Part shown: positions 1-7,999 of the stretch, in pieces
Layout: each line of letters begins with the position of its first letter
Numbering within the stretch: position 1 is the first letter of the stretch
NCBI GenBank assembly: GCA_947169395.1
Contig: CAMVPJ010000003.1
Span: 1-64,000, forward strand
DNA: 64,000 nucleotides
Direction: 5' to 3'
From: an uncultured Caryophanales bacterium
GTDB lineage: Bacteria; Bacillota_I; Bacilli_A; RF39; UBA660
The notes under the pieces: model-generated
What the model was told of the DNA's origin: nothing
Databases searched by the model: none
What the model saw: only the letters and a program-made list of their open reading frames with translations
Program-made: the position numbers and the translations under genes

Positions 1-6
1 GAAAAT

Positions 7-51
7 GCTTACCGTGAGGTAAGCAGTAGTCAAAATTTATTTTGACTTTTG
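7..51 (+). terminator. Tandem hairpins, likely 3' end of an upstream transcript
   Basis: Two perfect stems follow each other. GCTTACC (7-13) pairs with GGTAAGC (18-24) across a GTGA loop, which is a GNRA tetraloop. AGTCAAAAT (28-36) pairs with ATTTTGACT (39-47) and runs into TTTT. The second looks like an intrinsic terminator. The first could be the last helix of a structured RNA whose body lies before the window; its identity cannot be judged from here. Confidence 0.5.
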
Positions 52-82
52 TTCTTATAATACTTTCTGAAGGAGGAATAGT

Positions 83-685
83 ATGGATAAAAGATGTGGA
101 AGTTGTACTTATTTAGATCTTGATTATGGAGGAGATTGTTATGGTAAGTATTATTGCAATAAAAAGTGGGATAGACACCTAGCTACTGATACTGCGTGTT
201 CTTCTTATACTAAAGCATATTCTAGATCAAATTCTAGTATAAATAATGCAATAGATTATAGTAATTCTAAACAGAATAGTGGGTGCTACATAACTACATT
301 ACTATGTGATATATTAAAATTAAGCGATTCAAATTATTACATAAATATATTAAGAAAATTTAGAAATGATTATTTAAGATATAATCAAGAATATAATCAT
401 CTATTAGTTGAATATGATATAGTAGGTCCTATTATATGTAGAAATTTAATTGTTGATAGTCAAAACAAATTGATTGCAGCAAAACTATTTTATAACTATA
501 TAAGTCCTACTGTTAGTTTAATTGAAGATAAAATGTTTGTTGATGCAATAGTTAGATATAAAATGATGGTAACTAGACTAAAAGAGATATATGGAATAAG
601 TACATCTATAACAAATAAAGATATTAATGAGTGCAATATTGCTTTAGCAGGACATGGAAAATATATAAAAAAATACAATTATTAA
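83..685 (+). CDS. CFI-box domain protein with Cys-rich N-terminus
   Basis: This encodes 200 residues behind a strong AAGGAGG site six bases before ATG. The N-terminal 40 residues carry five cysteines (C5, C8, C19, C25, C39), suggesting metal binding or disulfides. Around residues 67-118 the order CYIT..., then LRKFRNDYL, then a YD.VGP segment matches the CFI-box-CTERM module (C-F-I-A-T-A ... L-R-x-F-R-D ... L), here with Tyr replacing Phe. The function of that module is not known. There is no signal peptide or clear membrane segment. No terminator separates it from the next gene, which has its own promoter. Confidence 0.6.
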   Translation: MDKRCGSCTYLDLDYGGDCYGKYYCNKKWDRHLATDTACSSYTKAYSRSNSSINNAIDYSNSKQNSGCYITTLLCDILKLSDSNYYINILRKFRNDYLRYNQEYNHLLVEYDIVGPIICRNLIVDSQNKLIAAKLFYNYISPTVSLIEDKMFVDAIVRYKMMVTRLKEIYGISTSITNKDINECNIALAGHGKYIKKYNY

Positions 686-695
686 TTTATAAATC

Positions 696-724
696 TTGAC
701 TAAGTGATATGAAAATTGTAAAAT
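696..724 (+). promoter_or_regulatory. Promoter for zinc-ribbon membrane protein genes
   Basis: TTGACT at 696-701 and TAAAAT at 719-724 are separated by 17 bases, 25 bases before the ATG at 749. Confidence 0.55.
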
Positions 725-748
725 TATAATAGAGAGGAGGTAAGAAAA

Positions 749-1993
749 ATGTTTTGTGGTGAATGTGGTACAAAGAATGAAAAAGGTGCGGCATTTTGTA
801 AAGAATGTGGTGCGAAATTAGAAGTTGTTGAGGTGGAAAAACCTAAAACTAAAAAGATGACAAATAGTACACCTAAAAAGCCAATGGCTAAATCTACTAA
901 GATTATAATTGGTGTAGTAGCATTAATTGTAATTGCTTTTGTAGCTTTATTTGTAGTACTTAGTAATATTACTAATCCAAAGAATGTTGCAAAAGAATAT
1001 ATTCAAGCAGTAATTAATAAAGATGGTAATAAATTATATAATTATCTAAATATTACTGGAGATTCTACTTTTGTATCTAAGAAAGTATTTAGCGATTATG
1101 TAAAAGAAGAATTAGGAGAAACTTCTATTACTAATTATAAAATTACTGATGTAGAATATTCAACAGGTAAATTACAAGCTACTGTTAAGTTTACTTATAC
1201 AACTAAAAATAGTAGTAGTGAATCAACTGGTAAAGTTAATTTAACTAAAGATAAGAGTAAGAAATATTTATTCTTTGATAACTGGCATATTAGTGATTCT
1301 ATTGATACTGCAGTTGTGAAAGATTATGCGTTAAAAGTTACTAAAGGTTCTAAATTAACATTTGGTGGTATTAATGTAGATAAGAAGTATTTGAACTCAT
1401 CTAAATCTTCAAACGAATATGATGTATATGTATTACCTCAAGTGTTTGGATTAGAAACTGTAGTTAAAGCAGTATTGCCATCAGGTTTAGAGATTGAAGA
1501 GAAAGTTACTCCATCAAATTACAATAGTAATCATACAGTATCATTTGATGAAGATTCTATGACTGATGAGGCTAAGAACAAAATTGTTGAAGTAGCTAAG
1601 AAAGATATTACTACAATCTATGCATCTGCAATTGCAAAGAAAAGTTTTGCAGATATTAAAAGCAACTTTAATGTTAAAGGTAATGATTTAACTAAACTAG
1701 AACAAAGTTATAATGAATTTGTTACTGATTTAGGTAGCGAGACAAATGTTTTAACAAGTTTTACAGTTACTAATGCATCTATTTATGATATTGATATAGA
1801 TTCAAATGGATATTTAGATGTTGAATTTAAAGTAAATTATGATTATGCAATTAAGTATAATGATTACAGTAACAATGAAAAAACTCATTCAGATTCAGAC
1901 TATGACTATATGGATGTTAAATTAACTTATAACAATGGATCATATTATTTAGTAGATGTATCTGGATTAGAAACATATTTTTCAAGATATTAG
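749..1993 (+). CDS. Zinc-ribbon, single-pass membrane protein (TcaA-like architecture)
   Basis: A 414-residue protein. Residues 3-20 form a C-x2-C-x10-C-x2-C zinc ribbon (zinc_ribbon_2 type). A Lys/Pro-rich linker leads to one hydrophobic helix at about 51-72, and roughly 340 residues should lie outside the cell. The start of the outer part (NPKNVAKEYIQAVINKDGNKLYNYL) resembles NTF2-like/DUF4878 folds seen after such helices, and the order zinc ribbon-TM-extracellular repeats is that of staphylococcal TcaA-like proteins. The exact function is unknown. It forms an operon with the next zinc-ribbon gene (16-base gap with AAGGAGG). Confidence 0.65.
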   Translation: MFCGECGTKNEKGAAFCKECGAKLEVVEVEKPKTKKMTNSTPKKPMAKSTKIIIGVVALIVIAFVALFVVLSNITNPKNVAKEYIQAVINKDGNKLYNYLNITGDSTFVSKKVFSDYVKEELGETSITNYKITDVEYSTGKLQATVKFTYTTKNSSSESTGKVNLTKDKSKKYLFFDNWHISDSIDTAVVKDYALKVTKGSKLTFGGINVDKKYLNSSKSSNEYDVYVLPQVFGLETVVKAVLPSGLEIEEKVTPSNYNSNHTVSFDEDSMTDEAKNKIVEVAKKDITTIYASAIAKKSFADIKSNFNVKGNDLTKLEQSYNEFVTDLGSETNVLTSFTVTNASIYDIDIDSNGYLDVEFKVNYDYAIKYNDYSNNEKTHSDSDYDYMDVKLTYNNGSYYLVDVSGLETYFSRY

Positions 1994-2009
1994 AAGGAGG
2001 AAATGAAAT

Positions 2010-2732
2010 ATGGCAAAATTTTGTACAAAATGTGGAAAAAAATTAGAAGAAGGAGAAGTATGTAATTGCTCTGCAAATACAGTAAAAACAAGTACTACTG
2101 CTTCTTCAGGAAATGTAGATATTAATCAAGGATTTAATGATTATGTAAATATAATTAAAGGAATATTTACTCATCCAAGTGATACTATTAAAGAATATGC
2201 AAAAGGAAATAAATTCCTACTTGGAATAATTGCAATTGTAATCAACTGTTTAATTAGTGGGGTATTCTTCTATTTCTTTATTGATAAAGCATTTGGTAGC
2301 GCAATGGGAATGTTCGGAGGATATGGTTCACTTATGTCAAGTTCTAGTGTTTCACTTCCATTTGGTAGAATATTCTTTATGGGATTATTATTCATGGTAT
2401 TCTGGTTTGCAGTATGTGCATTAGTATTATTTGTAATTGCAAATCCAATATTAAAAGATAAAATGGATATTAAAACATCTTTTGCTTTAGTTGGTGTATG
2501 TTCTATATTTACAACATTAACTACAGTTGTTGCATTAATATTTACATTTATGTCAGTTAAAATTGCAATAATAGTTCTATTATTAGGAGCAATCTTCTAT
2601 TTAACACATTTATATCAAGGACTTAGTGATATAACTAGTATTAATAAAAATAAATTAGTTTATACATTCGTACCTGCTGTTGCACTTGCAACTTTCGTAA
2701 TGGTTGAATTAGTTCCTAAGTTCTTTAGCTAA
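2010..2732 (+). CDS. Zinc-ribbon Yip1-family membrane protein
   Basis: A 240-residue protein with an N-terminal metal site (C5, C8, C18, C20), a short polar linker, and about five hydrophobic helices between residues 70 and 238. The order zinc ribbon then Yip1-like membrane domain is common in Firmicutes and of unknown role. It is the second gene of an operon with the preceding zinc-ribbon protein, suggesting the two act together at the membrane. A strong terminator overlaps its stop codon. Confidence 0.65.
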   Translation: MAKFCTKCGKKLEEGEVCNCSANTVKTSTTASSGNVDINQGFNDYVNIIKGIFTHPSDTIKEYAKGNKFLLGIIAIVINCLISGVFFYFFIDKAFGSAMGMFGGYGSLMSSSSVSLPFGRIFFMGLLFMVFWFAVCALVLFVIANPILKDKMDIKTSFALVGVCSIFTTLTTVVALIFTFMSVKIAIIVLLLGAIFYLTHLYQGLSDITSINKNKLVYTFVPAVALATFVMVELVPKFFS

Positions 2733-2756
2733 AAAGCATTAAAAAATGCTTTTTTT
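2731..2756 (+). terminator. Intrinsic terminator
   Basis: AAAAAGCATT pairs with AATGCTTTTT around a four-base loop, followed by a T run. Confidence 0.85.
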
Positions 2757-2825
2757 GTGGTTAAAATGTAAAAAAGTATTGCGTCAAAGAAAAAAGTGTG
2801 CTAAAATTAATTTGTTCTCGTTTAT

Positions 2826-2902
2826 GGCGATGTAGCTCAGTTGGCTAGAGCACATGGTTCATACCCATGGTGTCGGGGGTTCAACTCCCTCCGTCGCTAC
2901 CA
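2826..2902 (+). tRNA. tRNA-Met (CAT), elongator type
   Basis: A complete cloverleaf of 77 bases including encoded CCA. The acceptor GGCGATG pairs with CGTCGCT, the anticodon loop is TTCATAC (anticodon CAT), and the T arm is GGGGG-TTCAACT-CCCTC. The D arm and acceptor resemble Bacillus elongator tRNA-Met rather than initiator tRNA or the lysidine-modified tRNA-Ile2. Confidence 0.92.
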
Positions 2903-2914
2903 AAATGTTATTGT

Positions 2915-2940
2915 CCGCAGATTTCTGCGGTTTTTATTTT
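2915..2940 (+). terminator. Terminator after tRNA-Met
   Basis: CCGCAG pairs with CTGCGG around ATTT and is followed by TTTTTATTTT. Confidence 0.85.
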
Positions 2941-2960
2941 TAGAAATAGTTAGGAGGTAT

Positions 2961-4739
2961 ATGTTGGACTCAAAAAAATTATATGAATACATAATATCAT
3001 TATCTAGTAATGAAAGAAAAGTCTTATTAATAGATAATAAAGTTAGAAGAAGATTTCTTAGTGATGATGCACATTATCCTTTTGTATGGTTAGTACAGAG
3101 TCTAAATGGTGTTGAACTTAAGTGTTTTATAGATTCTAACTATTTGACTGATATTTTAAACAACGATAGATCAGTTGATAAGATAAATGCAATAATAACA
3201 TCATGTAACCCTTATGCAACCGATGTCCTTCTTGATGATAGAGTAATTCAGCTTATTATTAGTTATTATAATCTATCTACTTATCTTTATAATTTAGATT
3301 ATAGAATGGGACATAAATTAATAGATTATGATATTAAAAATGTTACATATCATCTTAATATATTATCTAATTATAAAACTAGTGAACAATTAAAGATATT
3401 TAATTCAGAATATATAGTTAAGTTGTTAGAATATAATGGATTATCAGATAGATTCCTAATTAATTTAAAAGGTAAAGTGATAGAAAAATTATTATGCTAT
3501 GATAAATTTCAATCGATGTTTTTAAATTCAACTATCTATGATATTAATATAATGATTAATAATGGTTTAGTTATACCTAAAAGATTATTTAATAGTGCTA
3601 CTCTAATAGATAAATATATTAAATTAGATACTAATAGGTATAGAGATTATGTAAATAGTTTAATGTATAATAACTATGAGTTTTATGAAATAATAGAAAA
3701 AGAAAGATTTAAATATGTAGATAATAAAATTAATAGTATTACTAACGATATATTAGATGAATATATTAACTTTGATAAAAATAACATATTTAATAATTTT
3801 GATTATAAAACTGCATCTAAGTTGCAAAATATTAAAAACGATAAAGATAAACTTAATGAATACTTTAAATATAGTACTAAAGAGAAATTGTTGGAAATGA
3901 TTATAGATGTATTCTTTAAAGATGTACCTTATAACTTTTTACAAAATTTAAAAGCAATAATTAATTATAGTAAAGATAATCCTAAGTTTATTCCTCACAA
4001 TATCGATATATATAATATACTTCTAAGTTTTAATGAACTAAGTATAAATGATATTATTAATTTCTTTAATAAGAACAAAAATAAAGATTTAGCTACATTT
4101 TTCTATGAAGATTTTAGAAATTGTAGAAATACAGCATACGAAGAGATTAATAAAGGTATTATTAAGTTTGATAAGAGTAGTAGTTTATATAAAAAAGGTA
4201 AATCAAAAGAATTAAGCATTGATATATATGAATTAAATGGAGAAGATTTTTATCTTTATGTTCATTCATCAAAATCTGGGTTTTGGATAAGTAATAAAGA
4301 AACAATATGTCTTAGTTTAATAAGTCACAATAATATTAGTACTATTGATAATGATTCTATTATATTTGGCTTTTCTAAATTAAAGATTAATAGTATTATG
4401 CATATGTATCATAGTGATTTATTTAGCTGCCAAAAGGGCGGTGTAACTAAAGTACATGATATAGAAACTAAAGAGAATTTGATTAAAAAGACTATTTCAT
4501 ATAATGAAATATTATATAAAGAAGAAGATAACTTTAAACCTGACTATATAGTATGTTTTGATGCTATTGATGATAATAGTATTAATATTGCGCAGGAATT
4601 AAACATACCAATAGTTGTAATTAATAGTAAAAAATATACTAAGAAAAGTGGTAGTTTAGAGGAACTTGATAAAAATAATTATCTAAATGATAGTGATACA
4701 TATGACTATGATATCCTAGAGGATATTAGGGTAAGATAG
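2961..4739 (+). CDS. Large unknown protein
   Basis: About 592 residues. The frame is open back into the tRNA, but AGGAGG at 2952-2957 sets the start at ATG 2961 or TTG 2964 (better spacing). There is no signal peptide or membrane helix. The first ~430 residues are helical, Asn/Lys/Tyr-rich and low in complexity. The last ~150 contain a more globular part (LSIDIYELNGEDFYLYVHSS, then FGFSKLKINSIMHMYHSD, then DYIVCFDAIDD) that may be a separate domain. I do not recognise the family. It stands alone between a tRNA terminator and the poly-T promoter region. Confidence 0.6.
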   Translation: MLDSKKLYEYIISLSSNERKVLLIDNKVRRRFLSDDAHYPFVWLVQSLNGVELKCFIDSNYLTDILNNDRSVDKINAIITSCNPYATDVLLDDRVIQLIISYYNLSTYLYNLDYRMGHKLIDYDIKNVTYHLNILSNYKTSEQLKIFNSEYIVKLLEYNGLSDRFLINLKGKVIEKLLCYDKFQSMFLNSTIYDINIMINNGLVIPKRLFNSATLIDKYIKLDTNRYRDYVNSLMYNNYEFYEIIEKERFKYVDNKINSITNDILDEYINFDKNNIFNNFDYKTASKLQNIKNDKDKLNEYFKYSTKEKLLEMIIDVFFKDVPYNFLQNLKAIINYSKDNPKFIPHNIDIYNILLSFNELSINDIINFFNKNKNKDLATFFYEDFRNCRNTAYEEINKGIIKFDKSSSLYKKGKSKELSIDIYELNGEDFYLYVHSSKSGFWISNKETICLSLISHNNISTIDNDSIIFGFSKLKINSIMHMYHSDLFSCQKGGVTKVHDIETKENLIKKTISYNEILYKEEDNFKPDYIVCFDAIDDNSINIAQELNIPIVVINSKKYTKKSGSLEELDKNNYLNDSDTYDYDILEDIRVR

Positions 4740-4812
4740 TTGTATAAGACTAAATATTGTTATATAATGGAGTTGTTTCAGATGACGAAACGGAATAAAA
4801 ACGGATAAAAAT

Positions 4813-4941
4813 TGTTCTTTGAAAATGTAAATAAAATGTATAATTTTTCAGAAATAGCGTATTTTTCACAATTCACTATTGACTTTTTTTTTTTTTTTTT
4901 TTTTAGTAGAATGGTATCAGAAGGTAAGGAAAGATAATATT
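4813..4941 (+). promoter_or_regulatory. Conserved regulatory region with poly-T promoter, pilin-like gene 1
   Basis: TTGACT (4879-4884) and TAGAAT (4907-4912) look like -35 and -10 boxes, but the spacer is 22 bases and made almost wholly of a run of 21 T (4884-4904). Loss of about five T would give the optimal 17. Upstream TGTTCTTTGAAA (4813-4824) and downstream TATCAGAAGGTAAGG (4915-4929) plus AAAGATAATATT (4930-4941) are repeated exactly at the second pilin-like locus near 45.6 kb. This layout fits slipped-strand control of promoter strength. Confidence 0.65.
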
Positions 4942-4987
4942 TGCCTTCAAATACAAGTTTCCATAATAAAAGAAGGAGGAATTATAC

Positions 4988-5989
4988 ATGAAAAAATATG
5001 GAAAAAAAGGTTTTACTCTTATAGAGTTAATTGCAGTATTAGTAATAATGGCAATAATAGCTTTAATTGCAACCCCTCTAGTAATGTCTATAATTAGAAA
5101 AGCTAGAGTATCTGCAGACAAACGTAGTATTGATGCATATGGAAGAAGTATAGAACTAGCTATAGCAGGATATCTATTAGATAATGGTAAATTTCCAACA
5201 GAAGTATCACAACTAACTATTGAATACTCAGGTAATCAAGTTGTATGTTCAACAACACAAATCAATTCTGATTCATCAGTATATTTAGCTGGATGTACAG
5301 TAGCTGGAAGAAATGTAGATGGATATACATATGGTAAGGGTGAGGTCTCACCATCATCCAGAGCATATAGTGTAGGAGATGAAGTAAGCTATAATAATGT
5401 GGGTTATTATGTAATAGAAGATAGTAGTGCAAGCGATACTACAGTTAAATTATTAAAGAAAACACCACTTACTGTTGCAGAAGTAAACCAATATGGAACA
5501 GGACACATAAATAAATATACGTATGTTTCACAAGGAACTACATATGATTTAGCTGGTTCTGGAGGAGTAGCATATTATACATCTGAAACATGTGGTTATG
5601 TAAACGATGATTGGATTGATACAGGATGTACATCAGATTACGTAGATAGTGATATAAAATATATAGTAGATGCCTGGGCGAATTCTGAAGCTCCATTAGC
5701 AGTAGAAGCAAGATTAATTACAAAAGATGAAATAGATGATAATATGGGATATGAAGAATTTGATATTCCTTGCGGTAGCTGTGGAGCTAAAGGTGAGAGA
5801 ATATCTAAATCTTGGATGTACAATAGTAATTATAGCTACTGGACAATGAGTGTAAAAGATAGTTTGCCTACAAAAGTATGGGGTGTTAGTTTGAATGGTT
5901 CCGTTGGCACTGCTAGTGTTAATTCAGGTCAAGGCACGGGTAATCAGGCTGTTCGCCCTGTCATTGTACTATCTAAATCTGCATTATAA
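4988..5989 (+). CDS. Type IV pilin-like protein with DUF6273-like C-terminal domain (copy A)
   Basis: A 333-residue protein behind AAGGAGG. Residues 1-38 form a class III prepilin signal: a basic leader KKYGKKG, cleavage expected after Gly8, Phe9 at the mature N-terminus and Glu at mature position 5 (GFTLIEL), then a hydrophobic helix. Residues 39-118 are a pilin-like stalk with a Cys pair (C87, C103). Residues ~127-333 are the repeated domain shared with six other loci here, with signatures Y-x-V-G-D, S-E-T-C-G, Y-I-V-D-A-W, Y-W-T-M-S and a final V-R-P-V-I. It should need a prepilin peptidase, which is not in the window. The gene is monocistronic, from a poly-T promoter to a hairpin terminator. 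Confidence 0.8.
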   Translation: MKKYGKKGFTLIELIAVLVIMAIIALIATPLVMSIIRKARVSADKRSIDAYGRSIELAIAGYLLDNGKFPTEVSQLTIEYSGNQVVCSTTQINSDSSVYLAGCTVAGRNVDGYTYGKGEVSPSSRAYSVGDEVSYNNVGYYVIEDSSASDTTVKLLKKTPLTVAEVNQYGTGHINKYTYVSQGTTYDLAGSGGVAYYTSETCGYVNDDWIDTGCTSDYVDSDIKYIVDAWANSEAPLAVEARLITKDEIDDNMGYEEFDIPCGSCGAKGERISKSWMYNSNYSYWTMSVKDSLPTKVWGVSLNGSVGTASVNSGQGTGNQAVRPVIVLSKSAL

Positions 5990-6021
5990 TGTAATTAACA
6001 AAATATATAAGTAAAACCTTT

Positions 6022-6047
6022 AAAGCAAATGAATTTCATTTGCTTTT
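6022..6047 (+). terminator. Terminator after pilin-like gene 1
   Basis: AAAGCAAATGAA and TTCATTTGCTTT are exact complements, followed by T residues. Confidence 0.85.
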
Positions 6048-6068
6048 GTGTATAGAAAAGGAGATATT

Positions 6069-7223
6069 ATGAAAAAGTTATTAATTAGTTTGATTGTTTT
6101 TTTATTGGTTGTTGGTTGTGGTAGTAAGAGTGTTAGTGATAAAAAGATAAGTAGTAAGAAGAAAGATAGTGAGATTAGTGTTGTGCCTAGTGAGTATAAT
6201 GATTCTGGGATATTTAAGGATTATTATGAGGCTGCTTATAATAAGTTAATGAGTATGAATATTGATGAGAAGATAGGTCAAATGTTTCTTGTACGTATGG
6301 ATGATACTAAGGTTGATTCTATCATTAATGATTATCATGTGGCTGGTTTTGTTATGTTTTCTCGTGATTTTAAAAATAAAAGCAAGGAAGAAGTTAAGAG
6401 TGAGATTGATAAGTATCAAAGTATGAGTAAAATACCAATGCTTTTTACTGTTGATGAAGAGGGTGGTACTGTAGTTAGAATTAGTAGTAATAAAAGTTTA
6501 AGGAGTGAGTCTTTTAAATCGCCACAGGATATATATAATGAATCTGGTATGGATGGTATTATTAGTGATACGAAAGAGAAGAGCGAGTTATTAAAAAGTC
6601 TTGGTATTAATGTAAATCTTGCACCTGTTGCGGATGTTTCTACTAATACTTCTGATTTTATTTATGATAGAAGTTTTGGTAAGGATGCTACTGAGACTAG
6701 TAAGTATATTGATGCAGTAGTTAATGCTTATAATGAGTCAGGATTAGGTAGTTGTTTAAAACATTTTCCAGGATATGGTAATAATGTTGATACTCATACT
6801 GGTGTTGCTGTGGATAATCGTGATTATAGTGTATTTGAAGAGTCTGATTTTCTACCTTTTAAAGCTGGTATTAAGGCAGGTGTATCTAGTATTTTAGTAT
6901 CTCATAATATAGTTAATAGTATGGATAGTGTACCTAGTAGTTTGTCTGTTAAGGTTCATGATATATTAAGAAATAACTTAGGTTTTACTGGTGTAATTAT
7001 AACTGATGATTTAGAGATGGATGCAATTAGTAAGTATGTAGATAATGCTAATGTAGAAGCTGTTAAGGCAGGTAATAATTTACTTATTACTACTGATTAT
7101 GAAACTAGTTTTAATGATATTAAAGATGCTTATAATAATAATGAAATAGATGATATAACAATTAATAAAGCAGTATTTAAAGTGCTTGCATGGAAATATA
7201 GTTTAGGGGTGTTACATGACTGA
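6069..7223 (+). CDS. nagZ: Glycoside hydrolase family 3 lipoprotein, beta-N-acetylhexosaminidase (NagZ-like)
   Basis: A 384-residue protein. ATG 6069 follows AAAGGAG and gives a lipoprotein signal ending V-V-G-C (Cys17), so the enzyme is expected to be anchored outside the membrane. GH3 marks are present: V-D-E-E-G-G, N-L-A-P-V-A-D-V, the K-H-F-P-G-Y-G ... D-T-H loop that carries the NagZ catalytic His dyad, and I-T-D-D-L-E-M-D with the nucleophile Asp. NagZ removes terminal N-acetylglucosamine from cell-wall fragments. The lipoprotein form is typical of Gram-positives. It overlaps prmC by eight bases, so the two are translationally coupled. Confidence 0.88.
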   Translation: MKKLLISLIVFLLVVGCGSKSVSDKKISSKKKDSEISVVPSEYNDSGIFKDYYEAAYNKLMSMNIDEKIGQMFLVRMDDTKVDSIINDYHVAGFVMFSRDFKNKSKEEVKSEIDKYQSMSKIPMLFTVDEEGGTVVRISSNKSLRSESFKSPQDIYNESGMDGIISDTKEKSELLKSLGINVNLAPVADVSTNTSDFIYDRSFGKDATETSKYIDAVVNAYNESGLGSCLKHFPGYGNNVDTHTGVAVDNRDYSVFEESDFLPFKAGIKAGVSSILVSHNIVNSMDSVPSSLSVKVHDILRNNLGFTGVIITDDLEMDAISKYVDNANVEAVKAGNNLLITTDYETSFNDIKDAYNNNEIDDITINKAVFKVLAWKYSLGVLHD

Positions 7224-7932
7224 TATAGAGTATTTAAAGAAGTATTATAAAGGTAATATAGAAGATGCATATAAATTATTAGAAGAAGGATTACCTGTAC
7301 AATATATTGTAGGGGAAGTAGATTTTTATGGTAATATATTTAAGGTTAATAAGAATGTATTAATACCTAGATTTGAAACAGAACAGTTGATTGAACTTAC
7401 TATGGAGTATATTCATGATAAGTTTGATGGATGTGTTGATATTCTTGATATTGGAACTGGTAGTGGGTGTATAGCCATTACACTAAAAAAAAATATTAAT
7501 TGTAATGTAGATGCAGTAGATATATCTAGTGATGCACTAGAGGTTGCAGAATATAATAAGAAATTAAATAATGTAGATATCAACTTATTTAAAAGTGATA
7601 TGTTAAATAATGTTAGTAAGAAGTATGATGTAATTATATCTAATCCTCCTTATATAGGTAGAGAAGAAGATATACAAGGTATAGTAGAAAAGAATGAACC
7701 ACATATTGCGCTTTATGCAGATAATGATGGATTGTATTATTATGAAGAGATTCTTAAAAACTGTAAGAATAATTTAAAGGAGAACTTTATTATTGCTTTT
7801 GAGATTGGAAAGTCACAAGGAAAACTAGTTAAGAATCTTGCACTAAAATACTTAGATAATATAGATGTATTTGTTAAAAAAGATTTAAATAATTTAGATA
7901 GATTTGTGATAATTGTTAGTAAAAATAATTGA
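7216..7932 (+). CDS. prmC: Peptide chain release factor N5-glutamine methyltransferase
   Basis: A 238-residue SAM-dependent methyltransferase that modifies the GGQ glutamine of release factors. It shows the SAM loop D-I-G-T-G-S-G-C and the N-P-P-Y catalytic motif (S-N-P-P-Y-I-G). The usual protein is about 280 residues; the N-terminal substrate-binding helical domain is shortened here to about 30 residues before Q-Y-I-V-G. It overlaps nagZ. A release-factor gene, its usual neighbour, is not adjacent. Confidence 0.88.
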   Translation: MTDIEYLKKYYKGNIEDAYKLLEEGLPVQYIVGEVDFYGNIFKVNKNVLIPRFETEQLIELTMEYIHDKFDGCVDILDIGTGSGCIAITLKKNINCNVDAVDISSDALEVAEYNKKLNNVDINLFKSDMLNNVSKKYDVIISNPPYIGREEDIQGIVEKNEPHIALYADNDGLYYYEEILKNCKNNLKENFIIAFEIGKSQGKLVKNLALKYLDNIDVFVKKDLNNLDRFVIIVSKNN

Positions 7933-7957
7933 CAAACATTTATTCGTATGTTATGCT
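7929..7957 (+). promoter_or_regulatory. Promoter for the ORF6N-domain gene
   Basis: TTGACA at 7929-7934 and TATGCT at 7952-7957 have a 17-base spacer. The -35 box overlaps the prmC stop codon. Confidence 0.7.
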
Positions 7958-7999
7958 TGCTGTATAAGTTTATTTATTTAAACAATTCAGGAGGTATGT

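Noticed and set aside
2841..2960. Coding frame of the 2961 gene extending back into tRNA-Met
   Set aside because: The frame overlaps a complete tRNA and a terminator; a clear AGGAGG site sets the start at 2961/2964.
7479..7500. A-run in prmC as a further phase-variable site
   Set aside because: The frame is intact and such A runs are common in this AT-rich genome; there is no sign of switching.
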